This document shows, piece after piece, positions 24,454 to 32,978 of a DNA stretch of 64,000 nt (position 1 is the stretch's first letter; the number at the start of each line of letters is the position of its first letter). Location: the NCBI RefSeq assembly GCF_041677825.1, contig NZ_JBAYPG010000008.1, forward strand, positions 1 to 64,000, given 5' to 3'. The position numbers and the translations under genes were made by a program. The DNA comes from Castellaniella sp041677825. Lineage in GTDB: Bacteria; Pseudomonadota; Gammaproteobacteria; Burkholderiales; Burkholderiaceae_B. The notes beneath the pieces were generated by a model, which worked only from the letters and a program-made list of their open reading frames with translations, searched no databases and had not been told where the DNA came from.

Positions 24454-24918
24454 ATGGGTATCGCAGACGTACGCCAGTTCTTCCAGGATCACGCCCCCGA
24501 GCTTGAAATCATCGAACTCCAGCAGAGTACGGCCACGGTCGAACTGGCGGCCCGGGCGCATGGTGTGGCGCCGGGTCAGATTGCCAAGACCCTGTCCTTG
24601 AAAGCGGGCGAGCATGTCGTGCTGGTGGTGGCTTCTGGGGATACGCGGCTCGACAACCGGAAGCTCAGGCAGCTGTTTGGCGGGCGCCCGAAAATGCTCC
24701 CGGCCGTCGAGGTGGCCGCGCTGACCGGGCATCCGGTCGGTGGCGTGTGCCCGTTTGGCCTGGCCCGGCCTCTGCCGATCTACTGTGACATCCGCCTGCA
24801 ACAGTACGACGTGGTCATGCCGGCGGCCGGGTCATTGAACAGCGCCGTGCGCATCGCGCCCATGCACCTGGCAGAACTGGTGGGTGCGCAGTGGGTGGAT
24901 GCCTGCCAGGATGCCTGA
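24454..24918 (+). CDS. YbaK/EbsC-family aminoacyl-tRNA deacylase
   Basis: 154 residues of the prolyl-tRNA-editing (INS-like) fold: STATVELAARAHGVAPGQIAKTLSLKAG, with the conserved Lys of IAKTL, then DTRLDNRKLRQLFGGRPKML and GHPVGGVCPFGL. Such proteins hydrolyse mischarged Cys-, Ala- or Ser-tRNA. It starts one base after the stop codon of the Ntn hydrolase gene, so the two are probably cotranscribed without an obvious shared pathway. Confidence 0.87.
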   Translation: MGIADVRQFFQDHAPELEIIELQQSTATVELAARAHGVAPGQIAKTLSLKAGEHVVLVVASGDTRLDNRKLRQLFGGRPKMLPAVEVAALTGHPVGGVCPFGLARPLPIYCDIRLQQYDVVMPAAGSLNSAVRIAPMHLAELVGAQWVDACQDA

Positions 24919-24965
24919 GCGGCGCGCTGCCTGGCGCCCGGCTGGGCGCGCAGGGGCGTGAACGG

Positions 24966-25802
24966 TCAGGGCGCCACGCCTTGCGTCAAGTCGACCCACA
25001 GGTGGCCGATGATGTCGCGGCTGGTGGTGCTCACCAGGCCATCGACAGCCCTGTGCTGCAGGGTATCGCGCAGGGCCTGGCGGCGCACGTCGGTACACTG
25101 CGCGCCCGGCCATAGCCAGCTCGCGTAGCGTTCCAGGATATGGTCGGGCTCGTGGCGGCTGGTGCGCCGCCGCTCTTCAAACTGAAGTTCAGGCCAGTAT
25201 CCCCACAGGTACAGCAGGTTGAATATGGCGTAAAGGTCATTGGCCACCTTGACGCCCGAAGGGCCCGATGCCAGGCCAAAGCCTGCCAGCAGGTCCTGCA
25301 GCAGGCTGTCCTCGCGGTGGGTGTAGAGGGTGACGCAGACCGCCTGGCGGCTGGCCTGCAGCACCTTCTTCAGCATGGCCACGCTGGAAATGGCCGGGCT
25401 CATGTGCAGGAACACCAGATCGAAGGCCGCTTGCCAGCCACGCGCCTGAAGGTCCAGCGTCTCCCAGGCTGATTGCACAAGCGCTTCTGGGTCGTAGGCC
25501 AGGCCGCTGGCCTGCAGCCGGCGATGGCTGTGCGCCAGCATGCCGGCAGAGATTTCCACGCCGCTGATCCGCGCGCCCTGCTGCAGGAATTCAAGCAGAT
25601 GGCGCCCGCCCCCGAAACTGATGTCGAGCACGGACTTGCCGCGCAGATCCATGTGCTGCTGCACCATGCGCATGGCCACATCGTCGGGCGCAACCGTGAA
25701 CGTGCTGACCTCATCGGCGCGGCGGTCCCAGAGTGCCTCTCGTTGCTGGAGGTCGGGTACGTGATCGTCCAGGATCTGGCTGAAAAATTGTTCAGGATTC
25801 AT
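24966..25802 (-). CDS. SAM-dependent methyltransferase, class I
   Basis: 278 residues. SAM-binding motif I is SVLDISFGGGRHLLEFL (about residues 56-72), followed by ISGVEISAGMLAHS (acidic residue of motif II). The C-terminal half (SRQAVCVTLYTHREDS...YWPELQFEERRR) is not similar to well-known groups, so the acceptor is unknown. Its ribosome site lies in a duplicated copy of the end of the upstream diguanylate cyclase gene, and the three genes at 24.97-27.85 kb probably form one operon. Confidence 0.82.
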   Translation of the reverse strand: MNPEQFFSQILDDHVPDLQQREALWDRRADEVSTFTVAPDDVAMRMVQQHMDLRGKSVLDISFGGGRHLLEFLQQGARISGVEISAGMLAHSHRRLQASGLAYDPEALVQSAWETLDLQARGWQAAFDLVFLHMSPAISSVAMLKKVLQASRQAVCVTLYTHREDSLLQDLLAGFGLASGPSGVKVANDLYAIFNLLYLWGYWPELQFEERRRTSRHEPDHILERYASWLWPGAQCTDVRRQALRDTLQHRAVDGLVSTTSRDIIGHLWVDLTQGVAP

Positions 25803-25805
25803 GGG

Positions 25806-25879
25806 GGCCTCAGGATGGGGTGGATTTGCTCAGGTAGATGGCGGCCTCAGGGTGAGGTGGATTTGCTCAGGTACATGGC
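25806..25879 (-). repeat. 37-bp tandem duplication of the diguanylate cyclase gene end
   Basis: Copy 1 (25806-25842) and copy 2 (25843-25879) differ at three positions. Copy 2 is the true 3' end of the cyclase gene (codons for YLSKSTSP and stop); copy 1 still decodes as YLSKSTPS-stop and now supplies the TGAGG ribosome site of the methyltransferase gene. Confidence 0.9.
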
Positions 25880-26971
25880 CGCGTCGGCGTGCGCCAGGAG
25901 GGCTTCGGCAGTGTCGCCATCACGCCCGCATTGTGCGAGCCCGATGCTTGCGCCCACCTGGAGTTCAATGCCATTCCAGGCAATGGGTTGCGCTACCGAC
26001 AGCCTGATGCGCTGGATCAGCGCCTGGATCAGGTCAGGGTCGGAGTGCTCGGTAATGATGACGAACTCATCGCCCCCGAGCCGGGTGACGGTGTCGTTGG
26101 CCCGCACGCTGGCCAGCAGGCGGCCTGCCGTGACGCGCAGCACTTCGTCGCCCGCCGCATGCCCGTGGGCATCGTTGATGCTCTTGAAGCGATCCAGATC
26201 GAGCAGCAGGATGTGGTTGTGCCGGCCTGTGCGCAGGGCACGCCGGATGGCCCGCTGCAGGTGCTCTTCGAGCAGCAGGCGGTTGCCAAGCCCGGTCAGT
26301 GGATCATGCCGTGCCTGGCTGCGCAATTCCTTGACCTGGGCGTTGTAGGTTTGCGTGACCTCGGTGAGTTCTTCGGCCCACTCGGCGGGTATCGGTTCGA
26401 GTTCGTGATGCTGGCGCATGGCCTGGCGCAGTTGCTCGAGTGGTCGGCCCACCGTGTGCTGGATGGTCCAGAGCGCACTGGCCAGGGCCGCGACCAGCAT
26501 GGAGAAAAAAATGATCAACTGCTGCATCAGGCCGTCGGTGATCGCCGTCAGGACGGAGAACGGCAGGAAGGCGACGCGCAGTTCGCCCAGGGTGTGCACA
26601 CGGCCGTTTTCATCCACGTACTGGATCGTGCGGCGCAGCGTGTCGGCCGTATCCTGCAACGGCAATTGGCCCGCCTGGATCAGGCGCTGCGCACATTGAT
26701 CGGGTGCGCTTGCACCGTGTACCGTGTGCTGCAGCTGCATGGCCTCGATGATCCCTTGCGCAGTGACACTGTCGCAATCCCAGAGCGGCTTGGTGAGCAC
26801 CTGGGCAAATGTGTCCAGCGTCTGCTCGCGCTGGGTGTTTGCTTCGTTGCGGTGTGCCTGATAGTAGACCCATGCCGCGCCTGCGGCAGCCAGAATGAAG
26901 GCCAGTGCCAGCAGTGGCAGCAACTGACGCACGAAAAGCGCATACAGCTTTCTGGAATCAGCAGGTTTCAT
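25847..26971 (-). CDS. Membrane diguanylate cyclase (GGDEF domain)
   Basis: 374 residues. Membrane helices at about 13-38 and 155-178 flank a periplasmic sensor part; a short coiled linker (HELEPIPAEWAEELTEVTQTYNAQ region) leads to a GGDEF domain (about 208-374). The active site is intact: RLGGDEFVII, with an allosteric I-site RAND five residues before it, and DLDRFKSINDAHGHAAGDEVL. It should make c-di-GMP with product inhibition. Its ATG overlaps the stop of the upstream periplasmic binding protein gene by four bases, which suggests that protein feeds its sensor domain. Confidence 0.93.
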   Translation of the reverse strand: MKPADSRKLYALFVRQLLPLLALAFILAAAGAAWVYYQAHRNEANTQREQTLDTFAQVLTKPLWDCDSVTAQGIIEAMQLQHTVHGASAPDQCAQRLIQAGQLPLQDTADTLRRTIQYVDENGRVHTLGELRVAFLPFSVLTAITDGLMQQLIIFFSMLVAALASALWTIQHTVGRPLEQLRQAMRQHHELEPIPAEWAEELTEVTQTYNAQVKELRSQARHDPLTGLGNRLLLEEHLQRAIRRALRTGRHNHILLLDLDRFKSINDAHGHAAGDEVLRVTAGRLLASVRANDTVTRLGGDEFVIITEHSDPDLIQALIQRIRLSVAQPIAWNGIELQVGASIGLAQCGRDGDTAEALLAHADAAMYLSKSTSP

Positions 26972-27852
26972 GCAATGTGTGGGTGCAGCAGCAGGTGCCG
27001 GTAGCGTTCCGGCACACTGTCTTCGGCGTAGTAGGGGTTGTGCAGCGAAATGACCGTACGGGACTGCCAGCTACTGGCCGGAGGGAGTCTGCGGTATTGG
27101 TTCCAGATGGATTCGAACCTGCCATCATGACCGATGAGGTCGAAACCGTGCTGAAGCGCCTGATACAGCGCATCCGCACCGGGATGTGCCGAGACCCATA
27201 CGAAACGATACCAGGGGTAGCGCAGCAGCAGGTGCGGATCGAGGGTCAGTTCAGGGTAATGGGCACGAAAGTGTGGCAGAAAATAATTCAGGGATTCTTC
27301 CAGGCCCATGGGAAAGAGATCGATCACGCCGGCGTGCATCTGCTCTGCGAACTCACCATCACGCCAGGCCTGGACTTCGCGGGTGCTGATCCCGGCCTTG
27401 CGGTAGATTTCGACATCCCACCAGCTGGTGCCCTGGCCAATGGTGAAGGCGCGCAAGCCTGCCAGATTCCTGACCTGGGCCAGCCTGTCGTGCAGCCCCT
27501 GCAGTGTGAAACACGCGCGCCAGCCCAGCAGGCCGCGCTCGAGCGGTATCGGGATCATGCGCAGCTTGCCCTGGCGCACCATCTCCAGCCGGGCAGGTGA
27601 GGCCGGCAACAGATTCACATGGATGCGCCCGGCCATGGTCTCGTGCAGGTTGCGCGCTTCGGATGCCTTGGGCGCATCGTCGAAGGCGGCCGGAAACCCG
27701 GCGGCCTTCGTGGCGGCCAGCAACAGCTCGACGCAGTGCTTCAGCGAGGGTTCGTTCTGCAGGACGAAACGGGGTGTGTCCGCCCTGGCGAAGGCCGGCA
27801 GGCTGGTTGCAGCCATCAGGGCCAGCAGGCGCCGACGTCGGTGTGATTTCAT
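26968..27852 (-). CDS. Periplasmic substrate-binding-like protein paired with the diguanylate cyclase
   Basis: 294 residues with a signal peptide (RRRRLLALMAATSLPAFARA; cleavage about residue 24). Resembles family-3 solute-binding/PhnD-like folds: FVLQNEPSLKHCVELLLAATKAAG, GRIHVNLLPASPARLEMV, LRAFTIGQGTSWWDVEIYRKAG, GVIDLFPMGLEE. No ABC permease gene is adjacent; the only partner is the overlapping cyclase gene, so a sensory role is more likely than transport. ATG 27852 opens the Arg-rich signal sequence; an upstream in-frame ATG at 27882 is possible. Confidence 0.75.
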   Translation of the reverse strand: MKSHRRRRLLALMAATSLPAFARADTPRFVLQNEPSLKHCVELLLAATKAAGFPAAFDDAPKASEARNLHETMAGRIHVNLLPASPARLEMVRQGKLRMIPIPLERGLLGWRACFTLQGLHDRLAQVRNLAGLRAFTIGQGTSWWDVEIYRKAGISTREVQAWRDGEFAEQMHAGVIDLFPMGLEESLNYFLPHFRAHYPELTLDPHLLLRYPWYRFVWVSAHPGADALYQALQHGFDLIGHDGRFESIWNQYRRLPPASSWQSRTVISLHNPYYAEDSVPERYRHLLLHPHIA

Positions 27853-28069
27853 GCGGATGAAAAAGGCTGTGCCATTGCGCATAGGATAGCAACAAACGTG
27901 CTCGTGGCCCTACCCTGATCGGGGCGGGCGTCTGGCCGAACGCGCAGGGCCGGTGCCGAGCGGAGCATACAGGGCCAGCCATGCAGGCGGCGATCCGTGG
28001 CTGTGGAAAGCCATGCGCTGCATGTGGATGGTGGCCCGGGTCGCTGCGTGTGTCCACTACAATCCTTCC

Positions 28070-29155
28070 ATGGACGGCAGAAGTCGGTGGATCGATCAGA
28101 TACGGACCTGGGCACAGGAACTGGGGTTTTCCCGGGTCGGTGTCTCGGGTGTGGATCTGTCAGCGGCCGAACCCTACTTGCTGCATTGGCTGGCACAAGG
28201 CCATCATGGCAACCTCCAGTACATGGAACGGCATGGCCTGAAACGGGCACGGCCAGCCGAGCTGGTGCCGGGCACGCTCAGCGTGATCACGGCACGCATG
28301 CCTTATCTGCCACGCAGCACCACGGCCGACTGGCAGGCGCGTGAACGCGCGCGCCTCGATCGACCGGGTGAAGGCGTGGTGTCCCTCTACGCGCGGGGGC
28401 GCGATTATCACAAGGTGGTGCGCGCCCGGCTGCGCAAGCTGTGCGATCGTATCGAGACCCTGGTGGGGCCCTTCGGCTACCGCGTGTTTTCCGATTCGGC
28501 GCCCGTGCTCGAAAAAGAACTGGCGCAGCGAAGCGGGCAGGGCTGGCGTGGCAAGCATTCAATGGTGCTGGCCCGCGACGCCGGCTCGATGTTCTTTCTG
28601 GGCGAGATCTTCGTCGACTTCGAGCTGGCACCCACCGAGCCTGTCAGTGCGCATTGCGGCACCTGTACGGCCTGCATCGACGTATGCCCCACCGGGGCCA
28701 TCATTGCGCCGGGCGTGGTGGATGCGCGCCGCTGCATTTCCTATCTCACGATAGAACACCATGGTTCGATCCCCGAAGATCTGCGCCCTCTCATGGGCAA
28801 TCATATCTTTGGTTGCGACGATTGCCAGACGATCTGCCCCTGGAACAAATATGCGCAGACCACCGAACTGCCGGATTTCGATGAACGTGCGCCCCTGGTG
28901 GGGCGCCAGCTCATCGAACTCTTCGCCTGGGACGAGGCGACTTTTCTCGAGCGCACCGAAGGCAGCCCGATCCGGCGCATCAACCATGAACGCTGGCTGC
29001 GCAATATCGCCGTGGCCCTGGGCAACGCGCTGCGCCAGGCCGAGGCAACCGAGGCCGGAGCTACCGAGGCCGAGGCACTGCGGGCGGCCTTGCTGAGCCG
29101 GGCAGACCACGAAAGCGCCCTGGTCCGTGAGCACGTGGCCTGGGCGCTGGGATGA
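28070..29155 (+). CDS. queG: Epoxyqueuosine reductase QueG
   Basis: 361 residues. B12- and Fe-S-dependent last step of queuosine synthesis: reduces epoxyqueuosine in tRNA to queuosine. Two 4Fe-4S motifs are visible, CGTCTACIDVCPTG (about residues 196-209) and GCDDCQTICPWN (about 248-259). The N-terminal part has RDYHKVVRARLRKL and the cobalamin-binding region with SDSAPVLEKELAQRSG. A HEAT-like C-terminus follows. ATG 28070 is the family start; longer in-frame extension is not conserved in character. Confidence 0.95.
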   Translation: MDGRSRWIDQIRTWAQELGFSRVGVSGVDLSAAEPYLLHWLAQGHHGNLQYMERHGLKRARPAELVPGTLSVITARMPYLPRSTTADWQARERARLDRPGEGVVSLYARGRDYHKVVRARLRKLCDRIETLVGPFGYRVFSDSAPVLEKELAQRSGQGWRGKHSMVLARDAGSMFFLGEIFVDFELAPTEPVSAHCGTCTACIDVCPTGAIIAPGVVDARRCISYLTIEHHGSIPEDLRPLMGNHIFGCDDCQTICPWNKYAQTTELPDFDERAPLVGRQLIELFAWDEATFLERTEGSPIRRINHERWLRNIAVALGNALRQAEATEAGATEAEALRAALLSRADHESALVREHVAWALG

Positions 29156-29188
29156 TTTCCAAAGGATCACATCAAAGGATTACAGTCG

Positions 29189-29752
29189 ATGGAAGATTTG
29201 AACAGCCGCTATGGCCTGAACCCTGCCCATAGCGAAGTCGTCGAGGCCTGCCAGCAGATCGAACCCTGTGCGGCCCTGGACATGGGGTGCTCGACCGGGC
29301 GCAATGCCCTGTTTCTGAGCCAGCGTGGCTTCGATGTCACAGCAGTCGATGCCAACCCCAATGCCATCGGCCGCCTGCAGTCGATGGTCGATCAAGAGGG
29401 CATCGATACCATCCGGGCTCAGGTTTATGACATCCAGCACGCCAGCCTCGCTGCCGATTATGGCTTCATTGCCTGTACCGTGACGCTGATGTTCATCGAT
29501 CCGTCGCGGGTGGGGGCGGTGGTGTCCGACATGCAGCAGCACACCTTGCCTGGGGGATACAACCTGATCGTCTGTGCAATGGATACCGACGCCTATCCGT
29601 GCCCCATGAATTTTCCGTTCACCCTGAAGCCGGGCGAACTGCGCGACCTGTATGCCGGCTGGGAACTGCTGAAGTACAACGAAGACCCCGGCACCATGCA
29701 CAACGGCGCCCGCTTGCAGTTTGCCACCATGCTGGCGCGCAAGCCGGAATAG
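29189..29752 (+). CDS. tehB: TehB-type SAM-dependent methyltransferase
   Basis: 187 residues close in length and motif order to TehB: LNSRYGLNPAHSEVVEA, ALDMGCSTGRNALFLSQRGFD (SAM motif I), VTAVDANPNAI, TLMFIDPSRVGAVVSDMQQHTLPGGYNLIV and PFTLKPGELRDLYAGWELLKYNED. TehB methylates tellurite or selenite oxyanions and confers resistance when expressed. It follows queG by 33 bases. Confidence 0.9.
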   Translation: MEDLNSRYGLNPAHSEVVEACQQIEPCAALDMGCSTGRNALFLSQRGFDVTAVDANPNAIGRLQSMVDQEGIDTIRAQVYDIQHASLAADYGFIACTVTLMFIDPSRVGAVVSDMQQHTLPGGYNLIVCAMDTDAYPCPMNFPFTLKPGELRDLYAGWELLKYNEDPGTMHNGARLQFATMLARKPE

Positions 29753-29859
29753 GGCCGGCGCGCTGCGGGAGCTGCGCACGTATCCAGGCCGACGGCCTGC
29801 CTGTGCGGTGCGACAACGGGTGACAGGCCCGTGTGCGCACGGCCAGGCGACAGACGGGG

Positions 29860-30609
29860 TCAAAGCCAGGGCGCCAGGGTCTCGTCGGCGATGCCGGCCC
29901 AGCCCTGGTTGGCCATGGGGTTGGCCGGGCTGGGGTGCAGCAGGTAGGCTGTCGGCAGGTCATTGCCCATGAGGCCCTGTGCGCGACCGTGCGCAAAACG
30001 GCCGATGCCGACCACCACGCGTGGCCTGAGGGCGTGGATGACGGCCGTCAGCGCGGCATCGCAGATGCCGAACAAGGGCTCGCGCTCGGCCTTGTGCAGC
30101 TGTTCCGGCACCAGATTGCGGTTGTTGCGCAGGAACAGCAAGGGGCAGTAGTTCCAGACGAAGAGGCGCTGGAAGAACCGGTCCGGGGTGCCAAAGCGCT
30201 GCTGTGCCCAGCCCCAGAAGCGTTCCCCGCTGCCTTCGCTGCGGTGGCAGGCAAAGCCGCTGATCGGGTATTTTTCATGCTGATCCGGCAGCGGACCGCC
30301 CAGGGGTGTTTCGAAATTCAGCCAGTCGCGTGCCATGGCGATGGCCCCGAAGGGGATACCGGTCTGGGCCATGCCCCAGGGCCCGGGGTTCATCCCGACC
30401 AGCAGGATGCGGCCCTGCCGGCTGCCATGTCGCTGCAGATATTCACGGTGTGCCGCCCACATATAGGTGAGCGGATTGTAGACGTGGCTCGCGCTCGGAA
30501 AGGCCAGCACTTGCAGGCTGCCCGCCAGCACGCGTGCAATGGCCGTGGCGGCGTTGTCCGGATCAGGGTCGAATGGAGGGGTCATGGCGCGTGTCGGATG
30601 CCGGTGCAT
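29860..30609 (-). CDS. SMUG1-type uracil-DNA glycosylase
   Basis: 249 residues. Family motifs are well kept: motif 1 GMNPGPWGMAQTGIPFG (residues 72-88) and motif 2 HPSPANP (from 225), with GFACHRSEGSGERFWGWAQ and FVWNYCPLLFL between. SMUG1 proteins remove uracil and oxidised pyrimidines; bacterial members also act on hypoxanthine or xanthine. The start is uncertain: MTPPFD at 30585 is equally possible, neither having a good ribosome site. Confidence 0.9.
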   Translation of the reverse strand: MHRHPTRAMTPPFDPDPDNAATAIARVLAGSLQVLAFPSASHVYNPLTYMWAAHREYLQRHGSRQGRILLVGMNPGPWGMAQTGIPFGAIAMARDWLNFETPLGGPLPDQHEKYPISGFACHRSEGSGERFWGWAQQRFGTPDRFFQRLFVWNYCPLLFLRNNRNLVPEQLHKAEREPLFGICDAALTAVIHALRPRVVVGIGRFAHGRAQGLMGNDLPTAYLLHPSPANPMANQGWAGIADETLAPWL

Positions 30610-30653
30610 CGTGCCACATGAACGTTCGTATGCGTGATTCTACCGTGCGCCCA

Positions 30654-31199
30654 TTACTTGCTTCTTGCCGGCAGCATCCTGGCCAGGGTATTGTCGTGCA
30701 CGATATAGTGGTGATGGAGCGCCACCAGTGCATGTCCGCCGATCAGGGCATAGCCCGCGTTCCCAAGGAACTCATGCACGCTCTTGATCGTTCCTGCCCA
30801 ATCGGCATCCTGGCTGATCAGCGCCGGAAATTCAAAGCCAAAAAACGGGATTGCGGCGCCCTTGGCACTCAGGTAAAGCCACCCGAGCAGCGGCATCACA
30901 AACAGCCATGCGTACAACAGGGCATGCACAGCCCTGGCCAGCCGATGCTGCCAGGATGGCAGTGGGGGGTCGATCGGAGGCGCGGGCCGCGCCAGCCGCA
31001 GGCCCAGGCGCATGAAGGTCAGCCAGAATACCGACAGGCCCACCATTTCGTGCCAGGTCTTTGCCAGTGCTCTTGCGTCGCTGCCCTTGGGCAGCAGGCC
31101 GTGCCATTCGATCAATACATACGCCACGGCGACCAACGTCACGGTGAGCCAATGCACGCCAATCTGCCAGCGGCCATATCGGTGGGTCGAGGATTGCAT
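30654..31199 (-). CDS. Cytochrome b561-family membrane protein
   Basis: 181 residues with four membrane helices. Heme-binding His candidates are HWL (residue 16 region) and HEMVGLSVF in helices 1-2, HALLYAWLFVMPLLGW in helix 3 and HEFLGNAGYALIGGHALVALHHH in helix 4. The pattern matches CybB-like di-heme quinol:acceptor oxidoreductases; the electron acceptor (superoxide or a periplasmic partner) is unknown. Monocistronic by position. Confidence 0.9.
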   Translation of the reverse strand: MQSSTHRYGRWQIGVHWLTVTLVAVAYVLIEWHGLLPKGSDARALAKTWHEMVGLSVFWLTFMRLGLRLARPAPPIDPPLPSWQHRLARAVHALLYAWLFVMPLLGWLYLSAKGAAIPFFGFEFPALISQDADWAGTIKSVHEFLGNAGYALIGGHALVALHHHYIVHDNTLARMLPARSK

Positions 31200-31336
31200 A
31201 TCCGTCTCCTGTACTGAATGGTTTCAGGATATGACAGCGGATATGAATGCAGCCTGAACGCGGCCCGATGTATTGTATCGCTGCGGCTGTGCGCCAGCCG
31301 CAGCGTGGTCGATGACTGCGCGGGCAGGCCGCCGCC

Positions 31337-32311
31337 CTACTGGTCGTCCTCCTCGCTGCAGTGCTCCTGAAAATCTGCCGCCCTGTTTTCAAATACTACG
31401 GGCGTATGCGGTGTCTGATTGACCAGCAGCTTGAAGATGTCAGGACGCGAGTAGTGGCCCACGGCATCGAAATCCAGGCTGGCCCGTGCGATGTCGCCCA
31501 GGTCGAGGTCGGCATACACAATGGCTTCCTCGTCCCAGACTGGACCCGCCAGGACCTCGCCCAGCGGGCCGATGATGCAGCTGCCACCGCGCATCATGAC
31601 CGTGTCGGGCTCGACCTGCGTGCCGGTATCGTATTGTTCGGGGAAATCCTTGCGCCGCATCACCTGGCACGACGACAGCACGAAGCAGCGGCCTTCCAGT
31701 GCGATATGCTGCATCGAAGGCAGCCACGTGGGGCGGTCGTCGGCTGTCGGGGTGCAGTAGATGGACACGCCCTTGGCATACATGGCCGTGCGCAGCAGGG
31801 GCATGTAGTTTTCCCAGCAGATGACGCCACCGACGCGACCATAGGGGGTGTCCATGGTGGCCAGGGTAGAGCCGTCTCCGAACCCCCAGATCAATCGTTC
31901 GCTGGCGGTGGGCATCAGTTTGCGGTGTTTGCCGACCAGTTCACCTGTGGGGGAAAAATACAGCACGGTGCAGTACAGCGTGCGGCTTTCGCGTTCCATG
32001 ACGCCGACGACAATGTACATGTCGTGTTTTTTGGCGATGTCGCCGATGCGCCTGGTATGAGGGCCGGGGACATCGATCGAACTTTCCCAGTAGCGCCTGA
32101 AATCTTCGCGCCCTTCGGGGCGGCGCATGCCGACCCGGCAACCGAAGTCCAGCCACTTGGGATAGGCCGACACAAAGGCTTCCGGAAACACCGCCAGTTT
32201 GACACCATTGGCTGCGGCTTCGGCAACCAGCGTATCGATCTTGTCGATGGTCGCATCCGGGTCGAAGGCGACGGCAGACGCTTGAATGACAGCAACTTTT
32301 ACATGATCCAT
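31337..32311 (-). CDS. Nitrilase
   Basis: 324 residues of the carbon-nitrogen hydrolase superfamily, nitrilase branch. The catalytic triad is clear: Glu44 (FPEAF), Lys131 (HRKLMPT) and Cys165 (ICWENYMPLLR, the true-nitrilase signature). Converts a nitrile to carboxylate and ammonia. It is the last gene of a six-gene set with a Liv/amide-type ABC importer, 16 bases after the ATPase gene, so the importer probably delivers the nitrile or the wider nitrogen compound. The C-terminal tail is acidic (HCSEEDDQ). Confidence 0.93.
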   Translation of the reverse strand: MDHVKVAVIQASAVAFDPDATIDKIDTLVAEAAANGVKLAVFPEAFVSAYPKWLDFGCRVGMRRPEGREDFRRYWESSIDVPGPHTRRIGDIAKKHDMYIVVGVMERESRTLYCTVLYFSPTGELVGKHRKLMPTASERLIWGFGDGSTLATMDTPYGRVGGVICWENYMPLLRTAMYAKGVSIYCTPTADDRPTWLPSMQHIALEGRCFVLSSCQVMRRKDFPEQYDTGTQVEPDTVMMRGGSCIIGPLGEVLAGPVWDEEAIVYADLDLGDIARASLDFDAVGHYSRPDIFKLLVNQTPHTPVVFENRAADFQEHCSEEDDQ

Positions 32312-32327
32312 CAGTGACTCCTGGCAA

Positions 32328-32978
32328 TCAGTGGGTTTGGGTCGTGACGCTTCCGCGTTCTATGACGTAAGAAAGATCGACCACGCCTGACGTGTAGGTG
32401 TAGTCGGATTCGGCAATCAGCACGGACAGGCCTTGCGCCTTGAGTGCCTTGATGACTTCGACCAGGCGCATGGCCAGCATGGGTGCCACGCCTTCGAAGG
32501 GTTCATCGAGCAGAAGCAGCTTCTGCCCGACCATGAGGGCGCGCGCCAGCGCCACGAGTTTCTGCTGCCCGCCACTCAGGCTGAGCGCCAGGCGTGGCGA
32601 GAAGCCGGCCACTTCGGGCATGAGTTCGTAGATCCACGCGAGGCGCCGGGCCGTGTCGGGCTGCCTGGTTGCCCATGTGGGCAACAGGATGTTTTCTTCG
32701 ACGTTCAGGTCCGGGACGAGGCGCCGGTCTTCGGGCATGTAGCCGATCTGGTTGCGTGCGCGCCAGTACCCTTCCAGATGAGTGGCTTGCACCCCGCCGA
32801 TGATGATTTTTCCGGAATCCGGCCGGATGACACCCATGGTCGTGCGCAGCAGCGTGGTCTTGCCCGCGCCATTGCGCCCGATCAGGCCCACCATCTGCCC
32901 CTTGGGGACCGACAGGGTGACATCGCGCAGAATCGGCACCTGCTGGATGGACACGTTGAGGTGTTCGATGGCGATCAT
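32328..32978 (-). CDS. ABC transporter ATP-binding protein, LivF type
   Basis: 216 residues. Walker A GRNGAGKTT at 34-42, signature LSGGQQKLVALARALM, Walker B LLLLDEPFEGV. LivF-type subunit of a HAAT-family importer (branched-chain amino acids, amides or urea). It is slightly shorter than LivF of E. coli. Overlaps the LivG-type gene by ATGA. Confidence 0.92.
   Translation of the reverse strand: MIAIEHLNVSIQQVPILRDVTLSVPKGQMVGLIGRNGAGKTTLLRTTMGVIRPDSGKIIIGGVQATHLEGYWRARNQIGYMPEDRRLVPDLNVEENILLPTWATRQPDTARRLAWIYELMPEVAGFSPRLALSLSGGQQKLVALARALMVGQKLLLLDEPFEGVAPMLAMRLVEVIKALKAQGLSVLIAESDYTYTSGVVDLSYVIERGSVTTQTH

Noticed and set aside
27100..27125. GGATTCGAACC, the reverse complement of a tRNA T-loop
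   Set aside because: Lies inside the coding region of the periplasmic binding protein and no acceptor or anticodon arm pairs around it.
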